DNA of 64,000 bases from an uncultured Prevotellaceae bacterium (GCA_900317305.1 ONGG01000007.1:1-64000); one strand, 5' to 3'. Shown: positions 53,623-63,107, counted from the first letter of the stretch. Made by a program: numbers and translations. Notes: a model not told the origin generated them from the sequence alone.

Positions 53623-54924
53623 ATGAATAGAATCAAAAGAACAGCATTGGGCATCATGATATGCCTCACCCCGATGGCCATCTTTGGCCAAGTGAATGCC
53701 GGCGACAGCGTGATGGCCCACGCCAACGGCAAGCGGCTCACCGTGGGCGGATATGGTGAGGTGGGCTATACGCGCAACTTCTTCAGCGACCACGTAAGCC
53801 GTTACAGCCAGCCCGAGATGCACAAGGACGACCCCAGCCACGGCAAATTCGACCTTCCCCATGTGGTGGTATATATGGGTTACGACTTCGGCAAAGGGTG
53901 GACGATGGGAACCGAGATTGAGTTTGAGCATGGCGGCACCGGCATCTCGTATGAGAAAGAAGACGAGGAAGGTGGCGAATGGGAACAGGAGATGGAGAAA
54001 GGCGGCGAGGTGGAGCTGGAACAGTTCTGGATTCAGAAATCATTCGGCCGTCAGGCCAACATCAGGGCCGGCCACATCGTGGTTCCCGTGGGTCTGAACA
54101 ATGCCCACCATGAACCCCTCAACTTCTTCACCGTCTATCGTCCGGAAGGCGAGAGCACCATCATGCCCTCCACATGGCACCAGACCGGTGTGAGTTTCTG
54201 GGGACGCAGTGGTGACTTCAGGTATGAGGCGCAGCTGCTTGCCGGGCTCAATGCCGACAACTTCACCAACACAGGGTGGATAAAGAAAGGACCCAAGTCG
54301 CCCCTGGAGTATGACGTGGCCAACAAATATGGCGTGGCACTACGCGTGGACAACTACTCCATCGCCGGACTGCGCATGGCCGTTAGTGCCTACTACGGCC
54401 ACAGCATCGGCAACAGCTACCCACGCAATGCCAATGGTGTGGACGCCGAATACAAAGGTCAGGTAGTCATTGGTTCATTTGATTTCAGCTACAAAGGTCA
54501 CAACTGGATCTTGCGCGGACAAGCCGACTATGGTTACCTGAGCGATGCCGACCAACTGAAATATGTCTACAACCGCCTCAATTCGAAATCGCCCTTCAAG
54601 CACTCGGCCTTTGTGAGCAAGAATGCCTATGCCATCGGCATTGAGGCAGGATACGATGTATTCTCTCAAGTGAGCAGCCTGCGTGCCCAGCAGAAGAAGT
54701 TCTATGTCTTCGGCCGCTATGAAATGTACGACCCCTACGCCAGCAAGACCAACGGCACTGCCTATGACTATACAGCCGTGAAACGCATCGCTGCCGGTGT
54801 GAACTATTATCCCCTTCCCCAGATTGCCGTCAAGGCAGAATACTCTCACCGTCTGCTCAAGGACGTCTACAACGACGAGCCCTCAGTGAGCATCGGCATA
54901 GCCTACGAGGGATTCTTCAAATAA
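53623..54924 (+). CDS. Outer-membrane porin-like protein of the imelysin operon
   Basis: This 433-residue protein has a signal peptide (cleavage after MAIFGQ, about 22), then LTVGGYGEVGYTRNFFSD and many alternating strands, ending SVSIGIAYEGFFK with an aromatic near the end. This resembles phosphate-selective-type or general porins of Bacteroidota. An acidic stretch (YEKEDEEGGEWEQEMEKGGE, near 107-126) may form an external loop that binds cations. It opens an operon with imelysin and a di-heme oxidoreductase, so a role in iron, heme or metal entry is inferred, not shown. Confidence 0.85.
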   Translation: MNRIKRTALGIMICLTPMAIFGQVNAGDSVMAHANGKRLTVGGYGEVGYTRNFFSDHVSRYSQPEMHKDDPSHGKFDLPHVVVYMGYDFGKGWTMGTEIEFEHGGTGISYEKEDEEGGEWEQEMEKGGEVELEQFWIQKSFGRQANIRAGHIVVPVGLNNAHHEPLNFFTVYRPEGESTIMPSTWHQTGVSFWGRSGDFRYEAQLLAGLNADNFTNTGWIKKGPKSPLEYDVANKYGVALRVDNYSIAGLRMAVSAYYGHSIGNSYPRNANGVDAEYKGQVVIGSFDFSYKGHNWILRGQADYGYLSDADQLKYVYNRLNSKSPFKHSAFVSKNAYAIGIEAGYDVFSQVSSLRAQQKKFYVFGRYEMYDPYASKTNGTAYDYTAVKRIAAGVNYYPLPQIAVKAEYSHRLLKDVYNDEPSVSIGIAYEGFFK

Positions 54925-54954
54925 GCCATTTCAACATCAAAAACAAACATAAAA

Positions 54955-56229
54955 ATGAAAAATGTATTCAAATTCGTGCTGCTCGCAGCACTGACGTTCG
55001 TGACTCCAACCCTTTTTGTCTCATGCAGCGATGACGATGACAACAAAAACAATTCCTCGTCGATCGTAGACGACCCTCGCTTCAAAGACAAAAGCTATGG
55101 CGCAGCGGCCATCACCGCCTGCTCCAACCTGGTGTCACAACTTGAGTCGGCCAACAAAACCATCCAACAAGCAAGCCTCACAGCCGACCAGGAGACTTAC
55201 CTACGCAACGTGCTCAGCAACCTGGTGAGCCGTGTCATTGTACCCACATACACCAAGTTGGCCGATGACGTGGAAGACTTGGAGAAGACCCTCAACGGTT
55301 TGACCGTCAACAGCATCACCCAGGCCCAAATCAACAAGGCCTGCGAGGACTTCAAGGGCGCCCGCGAGAACTGGGAGCGCAGCGAGGCCTTCCTAATGGG
55401 TGCCGCCTCCGACTTCGACATCGACCCCACCATCGACTCATGGCCACTCAACCGTACGCTATTACTCAGCTACTTCAACAACGGCATGAACGACGAGATG
55501 CTCGAAGACGCCACCATTCTGGGCTTCCACGCCCTGGAGTTCATCCTCTTCCGTGACGGACAACCACGAAAAGCAGAAGAGTTCAAGGGCAACGACACCT
55601 ACAAACTGTTCACCAAAATATCCGGTGAGAAAGAGCTCTCTTATGCACAGACCATCTGCAAGCTTCTGAAGGAACGCTGCTTCCAGCTGCAAGTGTCGTG
55701 GGAAGGAGCCACCACAGCCAATGCCAGTCGCATGCAGGTAGTGAAAGCCGCCAACCTTGACTACACCACAGAGAATGGCCTCAACTATGGTGAGAACCTG
55801 ACCCAGGCCGGCACCAATGCAAAGAGCACCTTCCGCTCGCTGAAAGCCGCCATAGCCCAAGTGCTCTCCGACGACGAGGGCAGCTGCGTGGGCATAGCCA
55901 ACGAGGTGGGCACCGCCAAGATAGCCAATCCATTCTCGGCAGGCGACATCAGCTATGTAGAGTCGCCCTACAGCTACAACTCCATCACCGACTTCCAAGA
56001 CAACATCCGCTCGATACGCAACATCTGGTATGGCAGCACCGACGGCAAAGTGGCCGACAACAGCTTCAACAGCTTCTTCGCCAACGTGGGGCAGGACAGC
56101 ACCAACAAAGCCGTGAACGATGCCGTGAACGATGCCATCAGCAAGATTGGCTCCATGCCCTCACCCTTCGTGAAATACTGCTCCACCATCTGGAACATCG
56201 AGTTCTCTGAATATAACAAATGGAACTAA
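54955..56229 (+). CDS. Imelysin-family (M75) lipoprotein
   Basis: This 424-residue protein has a lipoprotein signal with LFVSC (Cys24) followed by an acidic DDDDN linker. The imelysin motif GxHxxE is seen as GFHALE (190-195), after the WPLNRTLL segment. Imelysin proteins (IrpA, EfeO/IcmP relatives) are linked to iron and are probably metal- or heme-binding rather than true peptidases. It starts 30 bp after the porin stop. The operon with porin and di-heme protein parallels imelysin/DUF1111 gene pairs known in Proteobacteria, such as the Pseudomonas icmP region. Confidence 0.92.
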   Translation: MKNVFKFVLLAALTFVTPTLFVSCSDDDDNKNNSSSIVDDPRFKDKSYGAAAITACSNLVSQLESANKTIQQASLTADQETYLRNVLSNLVSRVIVPTYTKLADDVEDLEKTLNGLTVNSITQAQINKACEDFKGARENWERSEAFLMGAASDFDIDPTIDSWPLNRTLLLSYFNNGMNDEMLEDATILGFHALEFILFRDGQPRKAEEFKGNDTYKLFTKISGEKELSYAQTICKLLKERCFQLQVSWEGATTANASRMQVVKAANLDYTTENGLNYGENLTQAGTNAKSTFRSLKAAIAQVLSDDEGSCVGIANEVGTAKIANPFSAGDISYVESPYSYNSITDFQDNIRSIRNIWYGSTDGKVADNSFNSFFANVGQDSTNKAVNDAVNDAISKIGSMPSPFVKYCSTIWNIEFSEYNKWN

Positions 56230-56263
56230 TTCTCTCGGACATCATTTTTACGTAAACAACCTG

Positions 56264-56308
56264 CCACCCGAAACGCCTTGCCTTAGGGCAAGACGTTTTG
56301 GTGGTTTA
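56264..56308 (+). terminator. Strong intercistronic hairpin between imelysin and di-heme genes
   Basis: CCACC (56264-56268), AAACG (56271-56275) and CTTGCC (56277-56282) pair with GGCAAG (56287-56292), CGTTT (56294-56298) and GGTGG (56300-56304). A TTT follows. It may be a partial terminator or a processing or stability element, because no new promoter is seen before the next gene. Confidence 0.6.
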
Positions 56309-56324
56309 ATCCCACAATACCAAA

Positions 56325-58115
56325 ATGAAGAAAAAACAAACGACACGAAACATCCACCTCGCACAAATTGGAATGATCTGTGCCGCCACGCTCATGCTGG
56401 GCACAGCATGCCATGATGACAATGATGACACTCAAAACGGCCTCGGAACACTCACCCCATCCGAGGAAGTCTTCGGCAAAGCCAACGACGTGTTCAGTGC
56501 CGAGGAATGGTATCCGGGCGGAGTGCTAGGCACCACCGAAAAAGCCAGTTACTCGGCAGCCGCCCCCGCTGTAGAGCACATCGCAGGGATGGAAGAAGAC
56601 TTCAACACTGGCGAAGACCTCTTCGAACATCTCTACACCTTCGAGCAAGCCCCCCGAAAAGGCCTTGGCCCAGCATGGGTGCGCAATGGCTGCATCTACT
56701 GCCATCCCTCATACGGCCATGGCAAGCGCCAGTCCAACTACCGTGCCAACACCATTGGCAACGGCTATCTGCTCGTGATCTACCATCCCGACAACAATGC
56801 CTACATCAGCGAGGTGACCGGAATGCCCCAGACACAGGCCATGACACCTTTCAAGGCGCCCATCGACGAGAACCAGATCAGTATTGAGTGGAAGAACGTG
56901 ACGGCTATGGAGAGCGGGATACCCATGCAGTTTGCCGACGGAGAGACCTACTCGCTGATTTACCCAGAAGTCCGCATACCCCAATCGGCTTTCAACACCG
57001 ACCCCAAGCCCGAGAACTACGAAGTGAGACTTGAGTCGACCATCGGTATCTATGGAACCGGACTCCTTGATGCCATCAGCGATGAGGACATGCGTGAGCA
57101 ATACCGCAAGGAAGCGCCCTACGTGGAACTCAACCCAGCCATGTGGGACAAAGCAGCCAACGATTTCGCCGCCAGTGCCTACTACAAAGCCCCCTACAAT
57201 GACCTGGGCACCTTCCGCGGCACTCACGGTCCGGTGAAGCGCTTCACCTACGCCATGACACGCGGCTCGCTGCAAGATGGTGCCGGAGCAAACGCCATTT
57301 GGAACATCACCAACGTGACCCGCTCCGACCGCCACTACCTCTATTCCTCTCCGGCATGGGCCAATGCACAAAGCCAGGACCCTGAGGTGATCAGCTATAT
57401 CAAAGAGCATGGAGCCGATGTCACCAGCATCTTGCATCCTTACTATGCCGACGGCACCGACGAAGGCATTGCCGAGCGCGTGAAAGAGATATTGAGCGTC
57501 ACCTCCATCGCCGCCAAGCCCACATTCGACAAATATCTCTTCAATGGAGCACCTTACTTGGGCGAGGAGGAGATGAGCGACAAACAATACTACCAATTCA
57601 TGGTATGGCACCGTGGCCTGGCCGTGCCCGCCGCACGCGACCTGAACGACTCCGACGTGAAACGTGGCAAGCAGCTCTTCACCGAAATAGGCTGTACCCA
57701 GTGCCACCGCCCGTCGTGGACGACAGGCGACGACAACATGTGGGTGGACGCCAGCATCAAGTCATACGCCAACACCAACAACTTGGCCCATGACGGAGAC
57801 TACACCAAACTGCTTCCCAAATACCCGAAGCAGACCATCTGGCCCTACACCGACATGGTGCAGCACCGGCTTTTCATGTTGAACGACATCCGCACCGGCT
57901 GGTGCCGCACCACCCCGCTCTGGGGCCGTGGCCTGTCGCGCCAGCTCACTGGTGCCGACGACCGGCTGCATGACTGTCGTGCCCGCACCGAGATAGAGGC
58001 CATCATGTGGCACGGATATAGCAAGCAGAGCGACGCCTACGAGTCGACGTTAAGGTTCTTCAACCTGAAAAAGAGCGACCGTGACGCCATTGTGAAATTC
58101 ATCCGATCAATTTAA
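56325..58115 (+). CDS. Di-heme thiol-oxidoreductase-like lipoprotein (DUF1111)
   Basis: This 596-residue protein has a lipoprotein signal (LGTAC, Cys29) and two c-type heme motifs, CIYCH (123-127) and CTQCH (457-461). The C-terminal segment LHDCRARTEIEAIMWHGY fits the DUF1111 di-heme oxidoreductase/peroxidase-like family, often found next to imelysin genes. The hemes would be attached outside the cytoplasm by the CcsBA synthase encoded by the next gene. The likely role is redox chemistry on iron or thiols in the envelope; the substrate is unproved. Confidence 0.92.
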   Translation: MKKKQTTRNIHLAQIGMICAATLMLGTACHDDNDDTQNGLGTLTPSEEVFGKANDVFSAEEWYPGGVLGTTEKASYSAAAPAVEHIAGMEEDFNTGEDLFEHLYTFEQAPRKGLGPAWVRNGCIYCHPSYGHGKRQSNYRANTIGNGYLLVIYHPDNNAYISEVTGMPQTQAMTPFKAPIDENQISIEWKNVTAMESGIPMQFADGETYSLIYPEVRIPQSAFNTDPKPENYEVRLESTIGIYGTGLLDAISDEDMREQYRKEAPYVELNPAMWDKAANDFAASAYYKAPYNDLGTFRGTHGPVKRFTYAMTRGSLQDGAGANAIWNITNVTRSDRHYLYSSPAWANAQSQDPEVISYIKEHGADVTSILHPYYADGTDEGIAERVKEILSVTSIAAKPTFDKYLFNGAPYLGEEEMSDKQYYQFMVWHRGLAVPAARDLNDSDVKRGKQLFTEIGCTQCHRPSWTTGDDNMWVDASIKSYANTNNLAHDGDYTKLLPKYPKQTIWPYTDMVQHRLFMLNDIRTGWCRTTPLWGRGLSRQLTGADDRLHDCRARTEIEAIMWHGYSKQSDAYESTLRFFNLKKSDRDAIVKFIRSI

Positions 58116-58126
58116 AAATCCACTCA

Positions 58127-58160
58127 TTCTAGGGCGTGCCGTATGCACGCCCTAGATTTT
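58127..58160 (+). terminator. Terminator-like hairpin between the di-heme and ccsBA genes
   Basis: TCTAGGGCGTGC (58128-58139) pairs perfectly over 12 bp with GCACGCCCTAGA (58145-58156), and TTTTCTTTG follows. The ccsBA ATG is only 20 bp downstream and no promoter fits between, so ccsBA either depends on readthrough or has a promoter inside the di-heme gene. Confidence 0.75.
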
Positions 58161-58176
58161 CTTTGTCTCACACTCC

Positions 58177-60327
58177 ATGCTCAAACGACTGCTCATCTTC
58201 GTCTATTCGGTACTTGTCGTGACAATGGCCATTGCCACCATTGTGGAAAAGTACCAAGGCACAGCCTTTACTCAATCGCATATCTATGCCTCATGGTGGT
58301 TTACCGTCCTCTGGGCCGTGCTCACAGCCCTGGGCATAGCATGGATAGTGAGACGCCGCATGCGCAAAGCCTATCTTCTCACGTTGCATCTCTCGTTTGT
58401 CGTCATCCTTGCCGGCGCACTGCTCACCCGCCTCACCTCGAGAAGCGGCATGATGCATCTACGTGAGGGCATGGAAGTCAGCCATTATGAACAATGGGGC
58501 GATGACGGCAGCACCACGCCCGGGAAACTGCCCTTCAGCATTCGTCTCGAACGATTCGACATCACTTATCACGAGGGCACCTCGTCGGTTTCGGACTATG
58601 TATCACACATCAAGGTGGCCACCCCTGCCGACACCATGCAGGCCATTGTCTCGATGAACAATATCTTCACGCGAAAAGGCGTACGGCTCTATCAGAACAG
58701 TTTCGACACCGACGGCAAAGGTTCCTTCCTCACCGTAAGCATCGACCCGTGGGGCATCGCCGTAAACTATCTGGGTTACGCCCTGCTCTTCATATCACTC
58801 ATCTGGATGCTCATCACCCCCCAAGGCACATTCCGCAAACTACTGAGCGACAAACGATTGTTTTCAACAGTTCTCCTCGTGCTCCTGTCCATTGGATATG
58901 GCACGCCGAAATTATCGGCCGCTCCCCGCGTGCTCCCTGAGACAACAGCTGAGCAATTCGGCCGTCTCCACATGCTCTACAACGGCCGCATCTGCCAATT
59001 GCAGACCTACGCCCTCGACTTCACCAAGAAGATCTGTGGCAAGCGAAGTTACAACGGATACAGCGCTGAGCAAGTGCTCACCGGATTCATTTTCTACCAC
59101 GCCGACTGGAGCCACGAGCCCCTCGTCAAAGTGAAGAGCGGTGCGGTGAGAGAAAGGCTGGGACTAGGAAAAAATGTATCGGTGGACGACTTCTTCGGCA
59201 ATGGTGACTACATCCTTGGGCCATTGCTTCAGGAATACTATCAGGGCCAGCAAGACAAGTTGCATAAAGATGTGCTTGAACTTGACGACAAGCTCCAACT
59301 CATATTCGAATTACGCCAGGAAGTGCCACTAAAACTCTTTCCCTACAGCAGCAAGGAAGGACTGAAGTGGTATTCGCCAGCCGACAAACTGCCCCCAGAA
59401 ATGGAGGAAAGCCGACAACAATATATCCATGCCATCATGCCACTCCTACGCGACGCAGCCAAGGCAGGACACGACAACGTGGTGGCAGAGGGTATCGGCA
59501 AGATGCAGGGATACCAGAAGCGTTATGGGGGGACGTCATTGCCCAGTCAAGTACGCACTTGGGCCGAGCGGACCTACAACGGTGTACCATTCACCACCCT
59601 GCTCTTCATGCTCAACCTGGGCATGGCCATCGTATCGCTGTTTGCGGGCAGACTGTCAAGAATCGTATTGGTGGTCTCGGCCCTGCTGCAGACATTGGTA
59701 CTGGCCCTGAGGTGGATCATCAGCGGGAACGCGCCCATGAGCAATGGCTATGAAACGATGTTGCTGATGGCTTGGATAGCCACATGGCTGGCCATAGCGA
59801 TGGCCCGCCGCGCCCGAATCATGGTCACCTTTGGCTTTCTCACAAGTGGATTCTTCCTGCTGGTATCACATCTCGGACAACTCAACCCACAAATCAGTCA
59901 CCTGATGCCCGTGCTCAACTCACCTCTGCTCAGCATCCATGTGAGCATCATCATGCTGGCCTATACGCTGCTCTGCATGACCTTCGCATGCGGGGTCACC
60001 GCACTCCTCCGACCCCAGAAAGCCCTCTATCTGCAGCGACTCTCCATGTTGTTTCTCTATCCCTCGCTTTCGGCCTTGGGCATAGGCATCTTCACAGGAG
60101 CCATCTGGGCCAACATCAGTTGGGGAACCTATTGGAGCTGGGACCCCAAGGAGACCTGGGCGCTCATCACGCTCATGACCTATGCGGTGGCAGCCCACAG
60201 GCATACCCTCTCGTCACTCCAACGAGCGCGCACCTATCATCTGTTCATGGTTCTCGCCTTTCTCACCTTACTGATGACCTACTTCGGCGTCAACTATTTC
60301 CTTGGCGGGATGCACTCCTATGCCTGA
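58177..60327 (+). CDS. ccsBA: Cytochrome c biogenesis protein, CcsB-CcsA fusion
   Basis: This 716-residue inner-membrane heme exporter and ligase of system II has a ResB/CcsB-like N-terminal half with three early membrane segments (about 10-90) and one near 195, a periplasmic domain (about 90-430), and a CcsA half. The tryptophan-rich heme-binding WWD motif is seen as WGTYWSWDPKETWAL near 650-664. Histidines in the membrane segments (GMMHLRE..., SIHVSIIM) would carry heme. It serves the di-heme protein encoded upstream. Its stop overlaps the end of the convergent gene by 10 bp. Confidence 0.93.
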   Translation: MLKRLLIFVYSVLVVTMAIATIVEKYQGTAFTQSHIYASWWFTVLWAVLTALGIAWIVRRRMRKAYLLTLHLSFVVILAGALLTRLTSRSGMMHLREGMEVSHYEQWGDDGSTTPGKLPFSIRLERFDITYHEGTSSVSDYVSHIKVATPADTMQAIVSMNNIFTRKGVRLYQNSFDTDGKGSFLTVSIDPWGIAVNYLGYALLFISLIWMLITPQGTFRKLLSDKRLFSTVLLVLLSIGYGTPKLSAAPRVLPETTAEQFGRLHMLYNGRICQLQTYALDFTKKICGKRSYNGYSAEQVLTGFIFYHADWSHEPLVKVKSGAVRERLGLGKNVSVDDFFGNGDYILGPLLQEYYQGQQDKLHKDVLELDDKLQLIFELRQEVPLKLFPYSSKEGLKWYSPADKLPPEMEESRQQYIHAIMPLLRDAAKAGHDNVVAEGIGKMQGYQKRYGGTSLPSQVRTWAERTYNGVPFTTLLFMLNLGMAIVSLFAGRLSRIVLVVSALLQTLVLALRWIISGNAPMSNGYETMLLMAWIATWLAIAMARRARIMVTFGFLTSGFFLLVSHLGQLNPQISHLMPVLNSPLLSIHVSIIMLAYTLLCMTFACGVTALLRPQKALYLQRLSMLFLYPSLSALGIGIFTGAIWANISWGTYWSWDPKETWALITLMTYAVAAHRHTLSSLQRARTYHLFMVLAFLTLLMTYFGVNYFLGGMHSYA

Positions 60328-60713
60328 ATATCCTCGCCACTCATCAGCGCCATCACGAAGAACGCCACCTGCAAGGCCACCGACACCCCAAGGACTATCC
60401 ACCCCAGCCAATAGAACACCTTGTTGAAGGGGATGTCGTCCTGCGGCTTGAGAAACCGCCAATAACCAATCACCGCCATCACCATCACCGCCAAGCCCAT
60501 CATCTGACGTTCCAGGAAACCGAACGGCAGCAGGAGGTCGACAATCTGGATGAGTTTGAGCACCGCACCGGCGAAAAGCACATACACACAGTTGTAGAGC
60601 GCGTTGCGTGTGCGTTTGTTTTGTCTGGACTTGTCAATACAAAACACCATCAGCACTACGATGGCAAGGAAGAGCACGACATTTCTGAACAAAGGGTTAT
60701 ATAAGATTTGCAT
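60318..60713 (-). CDS. Small multi-spanning membrane protein, unknown function
   Basis: This 131-residue protein starts MQILYNPLFRNVVLFLAIVV and has about four membrane segments separated by short polar loops (DKSRQNKRTRN, RFLKPQDDIPFNK). I do not recognise the family. A longer frame from 60767 overlaps the rny terminator hairpin and is less likely. The 3' end overlaps the ccsBA stop by 10 bp in the opposite direction, so the two transcripts are antisense at their ends. Confidence 0.7.
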   Translation of the reverse strand: MQILYNPLFRNVVLFLAIVVLMVFCIDKSRQNKRTRNALYNCVYVLFAGAVLKLIQIVDLLLPFGFLERQMMGLAVMVMAVIGYWRFLKPQDDIPFNKVFYWLGWIVLGVSVALQVAFFVMALMSGEDIQA

Positions 60714-60753
60714 CGCGATAGGGGAAAAATTAGCTTCAAGGTAGGATGGGAAG

Positions 60754-60806
60754 TAAAAACCACACATTGATGTCGCAGGAAAACGACGTCAATGTGTGGT
60801 TTGCAA
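60754..60806 (-). terminator. Long terminator hairpin after rny
   Basis: AACCACACATTGATGTCG (60758-60775) pairs with CGACGTCAATGTGTGGTT (60784-60801), 18 bp with one wobble and an 8-base loop. Read leftward a TTTTTA tail follows; it could work on both strands. Confidence 0.85.
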
Positions 60807-60820
60807 TAGCGGCCAGTCGG

Positions 60821-62362
60821 TTACTTGGCGTAAGCCACCGAGCGGGTCTCGCGGATGACCGTGATCTTCACCTGTCCGGGATAGGTCATCTCGTTCTGTA
60901 TCTTATTGGCAATCTCGCCAGAGAGAGCCTCTGTCTCCTTGTCGTCCATTTTGTCGGCCCCCACGATGACGCGGAGCTCGCGACCGGCCTGGATGGCATA
61001 GGTCTTTGTCACGCCAGGATAACTCATGGCAATGGCCTCAAGGTCGTTGAGACGCTTGATGTATGCCTCCACAATTTCCCTTCGTGCACCAGGACGGGCA
61101 CCCGAGATGGCATCACAAATCTGCACGATAGGAGCGAGAAGAGTGTTCATCTCCATCTCGTCATGGTGAGCGCCAATGGCATTGCAGATATCGGGTTTCT
61201 CCTTGTATTTCTCTGCGATTTTGGCACCATATAGTGCGTGTGGCAGGTCGCTTTCCTCATCGGGCACCTTACCGATATCGTGGAGCAGTCCGGCGCGCTT
61301 TGCCTTTTTCGGATTGAGGCCAAGTTCGGAGGCCATCACCGCGCAGAGGTTGGCCGTCTCGCGTGCATGCTGCAACAGGTTCTGTCCGTAGGATGAGCGG
61401 TATTTCATCTTTCCGATGATGCGTATGAGTTCGGGGTGCAAGCCATGGACACCCAGGTCGATGGCGGTGCGCTTTCCAATCTCAATCACCTCGTTGTCGA
61501 GTTGTTTCTTGACCTTGGCCACAACCTCCTCGATGCGGGCGGGATGGATACGGCCGTCGGCCACCAGTTGGTGGAGCGCCAGACGGCACACCTCACGGCG
61601 TATGGGATCGAAAGCTGAGATAACGATAGCTTCGGGAGTATCATCGACCACGATTTCCACGCCTGTGGCAGCCTCGAGAGCCCTGATATTCCTTCCCTCA
61701 CGGCCAATGATGCGTCCTTTTACCTCGTCGTTGTCGATATGGAATACGCTGACGGAGTTTTCAATAGCGGTCTCGGTGGCCACCCTCTGAATGGTCTGAA
61801 TGACGATTTTCTTGGCCTGGGCGTTGGCATTGAGCTTGGCCTCGTCCATAATCTCGTTCACATAACTGGCAGCATCGGTACGGGCCTCATCCTTAAGGCT
61901 TTCCACGAGACGGTTCTTGGCCTCCTCGGCACTCAATCCAGAGAGTTCCTCAAGTTTTTCCCTCTCCTGCGACTGCATTTTCTCCAATTCCTCCTGCTTG
62001 ATGAGGAGCAGTTTCTTCTCGTTGTCGATTCTCTTCTGTCCCTGTTCCACCTCTTGCTTGCGGCGGCCCAGTTCCTCTTGACGCTGGTTGAGCGAGATCT
62101 CGCGCTGCTTGAGCCGGCTTTCGCTCTGCTGCAGTTTTTGGTTACGGGTTTGCACCTCTTTCTCCAATTCTGCCTTTTTGTTAAGGAATTTCTCCTTTAC
62201 CTCCAGCATTTTTTTCTCCTTGATGACTTCTGCGTCTTTTTGGGCAGTATCTATCATCTCGTTGTATTTCCCCTTGATGACATGGAGAAATCCCATGTAG
62301 CCAGCAATCGCGCCTAAAATAAGGCATACGACTGCGACAATTATTATTGTTATGATATCCAT
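60821..62362 (-). CDS. rny: Ribonuclease Y
   Basis: This 513-residue membrane-anchored endoribonuclease has an N-terminal membrane helix ([20 protein letters not shown]), a long coiled coil (about 30-190) rich in Glu, Lys and Gln, a KH domain with [20 protein letters not shown] near 220, and an HD domain with [12 protein letters not shown] near 360. It initiates mRNA turnover. Length and order are normal. It lies downstream of zapA with 117 bp between. Confidence 0.97.
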   Translation of the reverse strand: MDIITIIIVAVVCLILGAIAGYMGFLHVIKGKYNEMIDTAQKDAEVIKEKKMLEVKEKFLNKKAELEKEVQTRNQKLQQSESRLKQREISLNQRQEELGRRKQEVEQGQKRIDNEKKLLLIKQEELEKMQSQEREKLEELSGLSAEEAKNRLVESLKDEARTDAASYVNEIMDEAKLNANAQAKKIVIQTIQRVATETAIENSVSVFHIDNDEVKGRIIGREGRNIRALEAATGVEIVVDDTPEAIVISAFDPIRREVCRLALHQLVADGRIHPARIEEVVAKVKKQLDNEVIEIGKRTAIDLGVHGLHPELIRIIGKMKYRSSYGQNLLQHARETANLCAVMASELGLNPKKAKRAGLLHDIGKVPDEESDLPHALYGAKIAEKYKEKPDICNAIGAHHDEMEMNTLLAPIVQICDAISGARPGARREIVEAYIKRLNDLEAIAMSYPGVTKTYAIQAGRELRVIVGADKMDDKETEALSGEIANKIQNEMTYPGQVKITVIRETRSVAYAK

Positions 62363-62479
62363 TATTAATAAGAAGTTATGTTATTGATGATATTCTTCTT
62401 TCTTCGGTATCCCCTTGACGTGGCTGTCATCCCTGATGACAGCAAGAATGCCCGTGACAACAGGCAGCCGTGCCGGTCG
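62363..62479 (-). other. Structured gap between zapA and rny
   Basis: GCTGTCATC (62423-62431) and GATGACAGC (62435-62443) form a 9-bp stem with a 3-base loop. TGCC/GGCA pairs may add a second stem. There is no T-run in either direction. Possibly a 5'-leader structure of rny or a small RNA; see findings. Confidence 0.4.
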
Positions 62480-62788
62480 TCATTTGTCGGCCTGCAATGC
62501 TTCCTCGATCTCCGAAGTAAGTTTTACGAGAATATCACTAAAAGGCGCAGTGTCATTGCGCTCAGACTCTTTCTCATATCTGAGTGCAATATCGATGAGC
62601 GACATATACAAAACGTCTATGGCGCTCTTCTTTCCCTGTGCCCTTGCGGTGTAGGTAGTTACCGTATTGGTTATAAGCTTGGCAGCCCTGCGATACAATT
62701 CCTCCTCTTCAGGGAAAATCCTCATCGGAATCTCTGTATCGTAGACATGCAATCTTATATGTAGTTTTTCTCTTCCTTCTTCAGACAT
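62480..62788 (-). CDS. zapA: Cell division protein ZapA
   Basis: This 102-residue protein matches ZapA: the N-terminal strand KLHIRLHVYDTEIPMRIFPE, followed by the EELYRRAAKLITNTV helix and a C-terminal coiled coil. ZapA bundles FtsZ filaments at the division ring. Its order between a small coiled-coil gene and rny is a conserved Bacteroidota arrangement. It begins 8 bp after the previous stop. Confidence 0.9.
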   Translation of the reverse strand: MSEEGREKLHIRLHVYDTEIPMRIFPEEEELYRRAAKLITNTVTTYTARAQGKKSAIDVLYMSLIDIALRYEKESERNDTAPFSDILVKLTSEIEEALQADK

Positions 62789-62796
62789 CTGTCACG

Positions 62797-63090
62797 TCAT
62801 TTCTCACTTAAGAGCGTGATACATTTGTTGACCGACCTGATGAGCTTGTTCAGTTTGGCCTTGGCTGCCTCCAAGTCGCCGTCGCTGACCTCAAGCATCC
62901 TTGCGGTCTTCAGGTTTTCGAAGTTTTTCTGCGTCGCACTCAACGTGGTCTCCATCTTCTTGATGCGCCCATCGCGCTCATCGAGTTTGCTCCTCAAGTC
63001 GGCATTCTCCTTCTTGAGGTTCTCATACTGAATAATGAGCTGTCGCACACGTGTTGAGAAAAGCGCGATAGTCTTGTCTTCGGCAGTCAT
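62797..63090 (-). CDS. Small coiled-coil protein upstream of zapA
   Basis: This 97-residue, highly charged protein is largely one coiled coil (about 10-70, RVRQLIIQYENLKKENADLR and KKMETTLSATQKNFENLK) with a helical C-terminus. It lacks a signal or membrane segment. It resembles the ZapB-like companions that occur before zapA in Bacteroidota, so a division-ring role is plausible; this is inference from position. Its promoter is at 63108-63138. Confidence 0.8.
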   Translation of the reverse strand: MTAEDKTIALFSTRVRQLIIQYENLKKENADLRSKLDERDGRIKKMETTLSATQKNFENLKTARMLEVSDGDLEAAKAKLNKLIRSVNKCITLLSEK

Positions 63091-63107
63091 ACTTCTGATT
63101 TTGGCTA

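Noticed and set aside
62363-62479. 6S RNA gene
   Set aside because: At 117 bp the gap is shorter than typical 6S RNA, and I could not draw the long closing stem with a central bubble; kept only as a low-interest finding.
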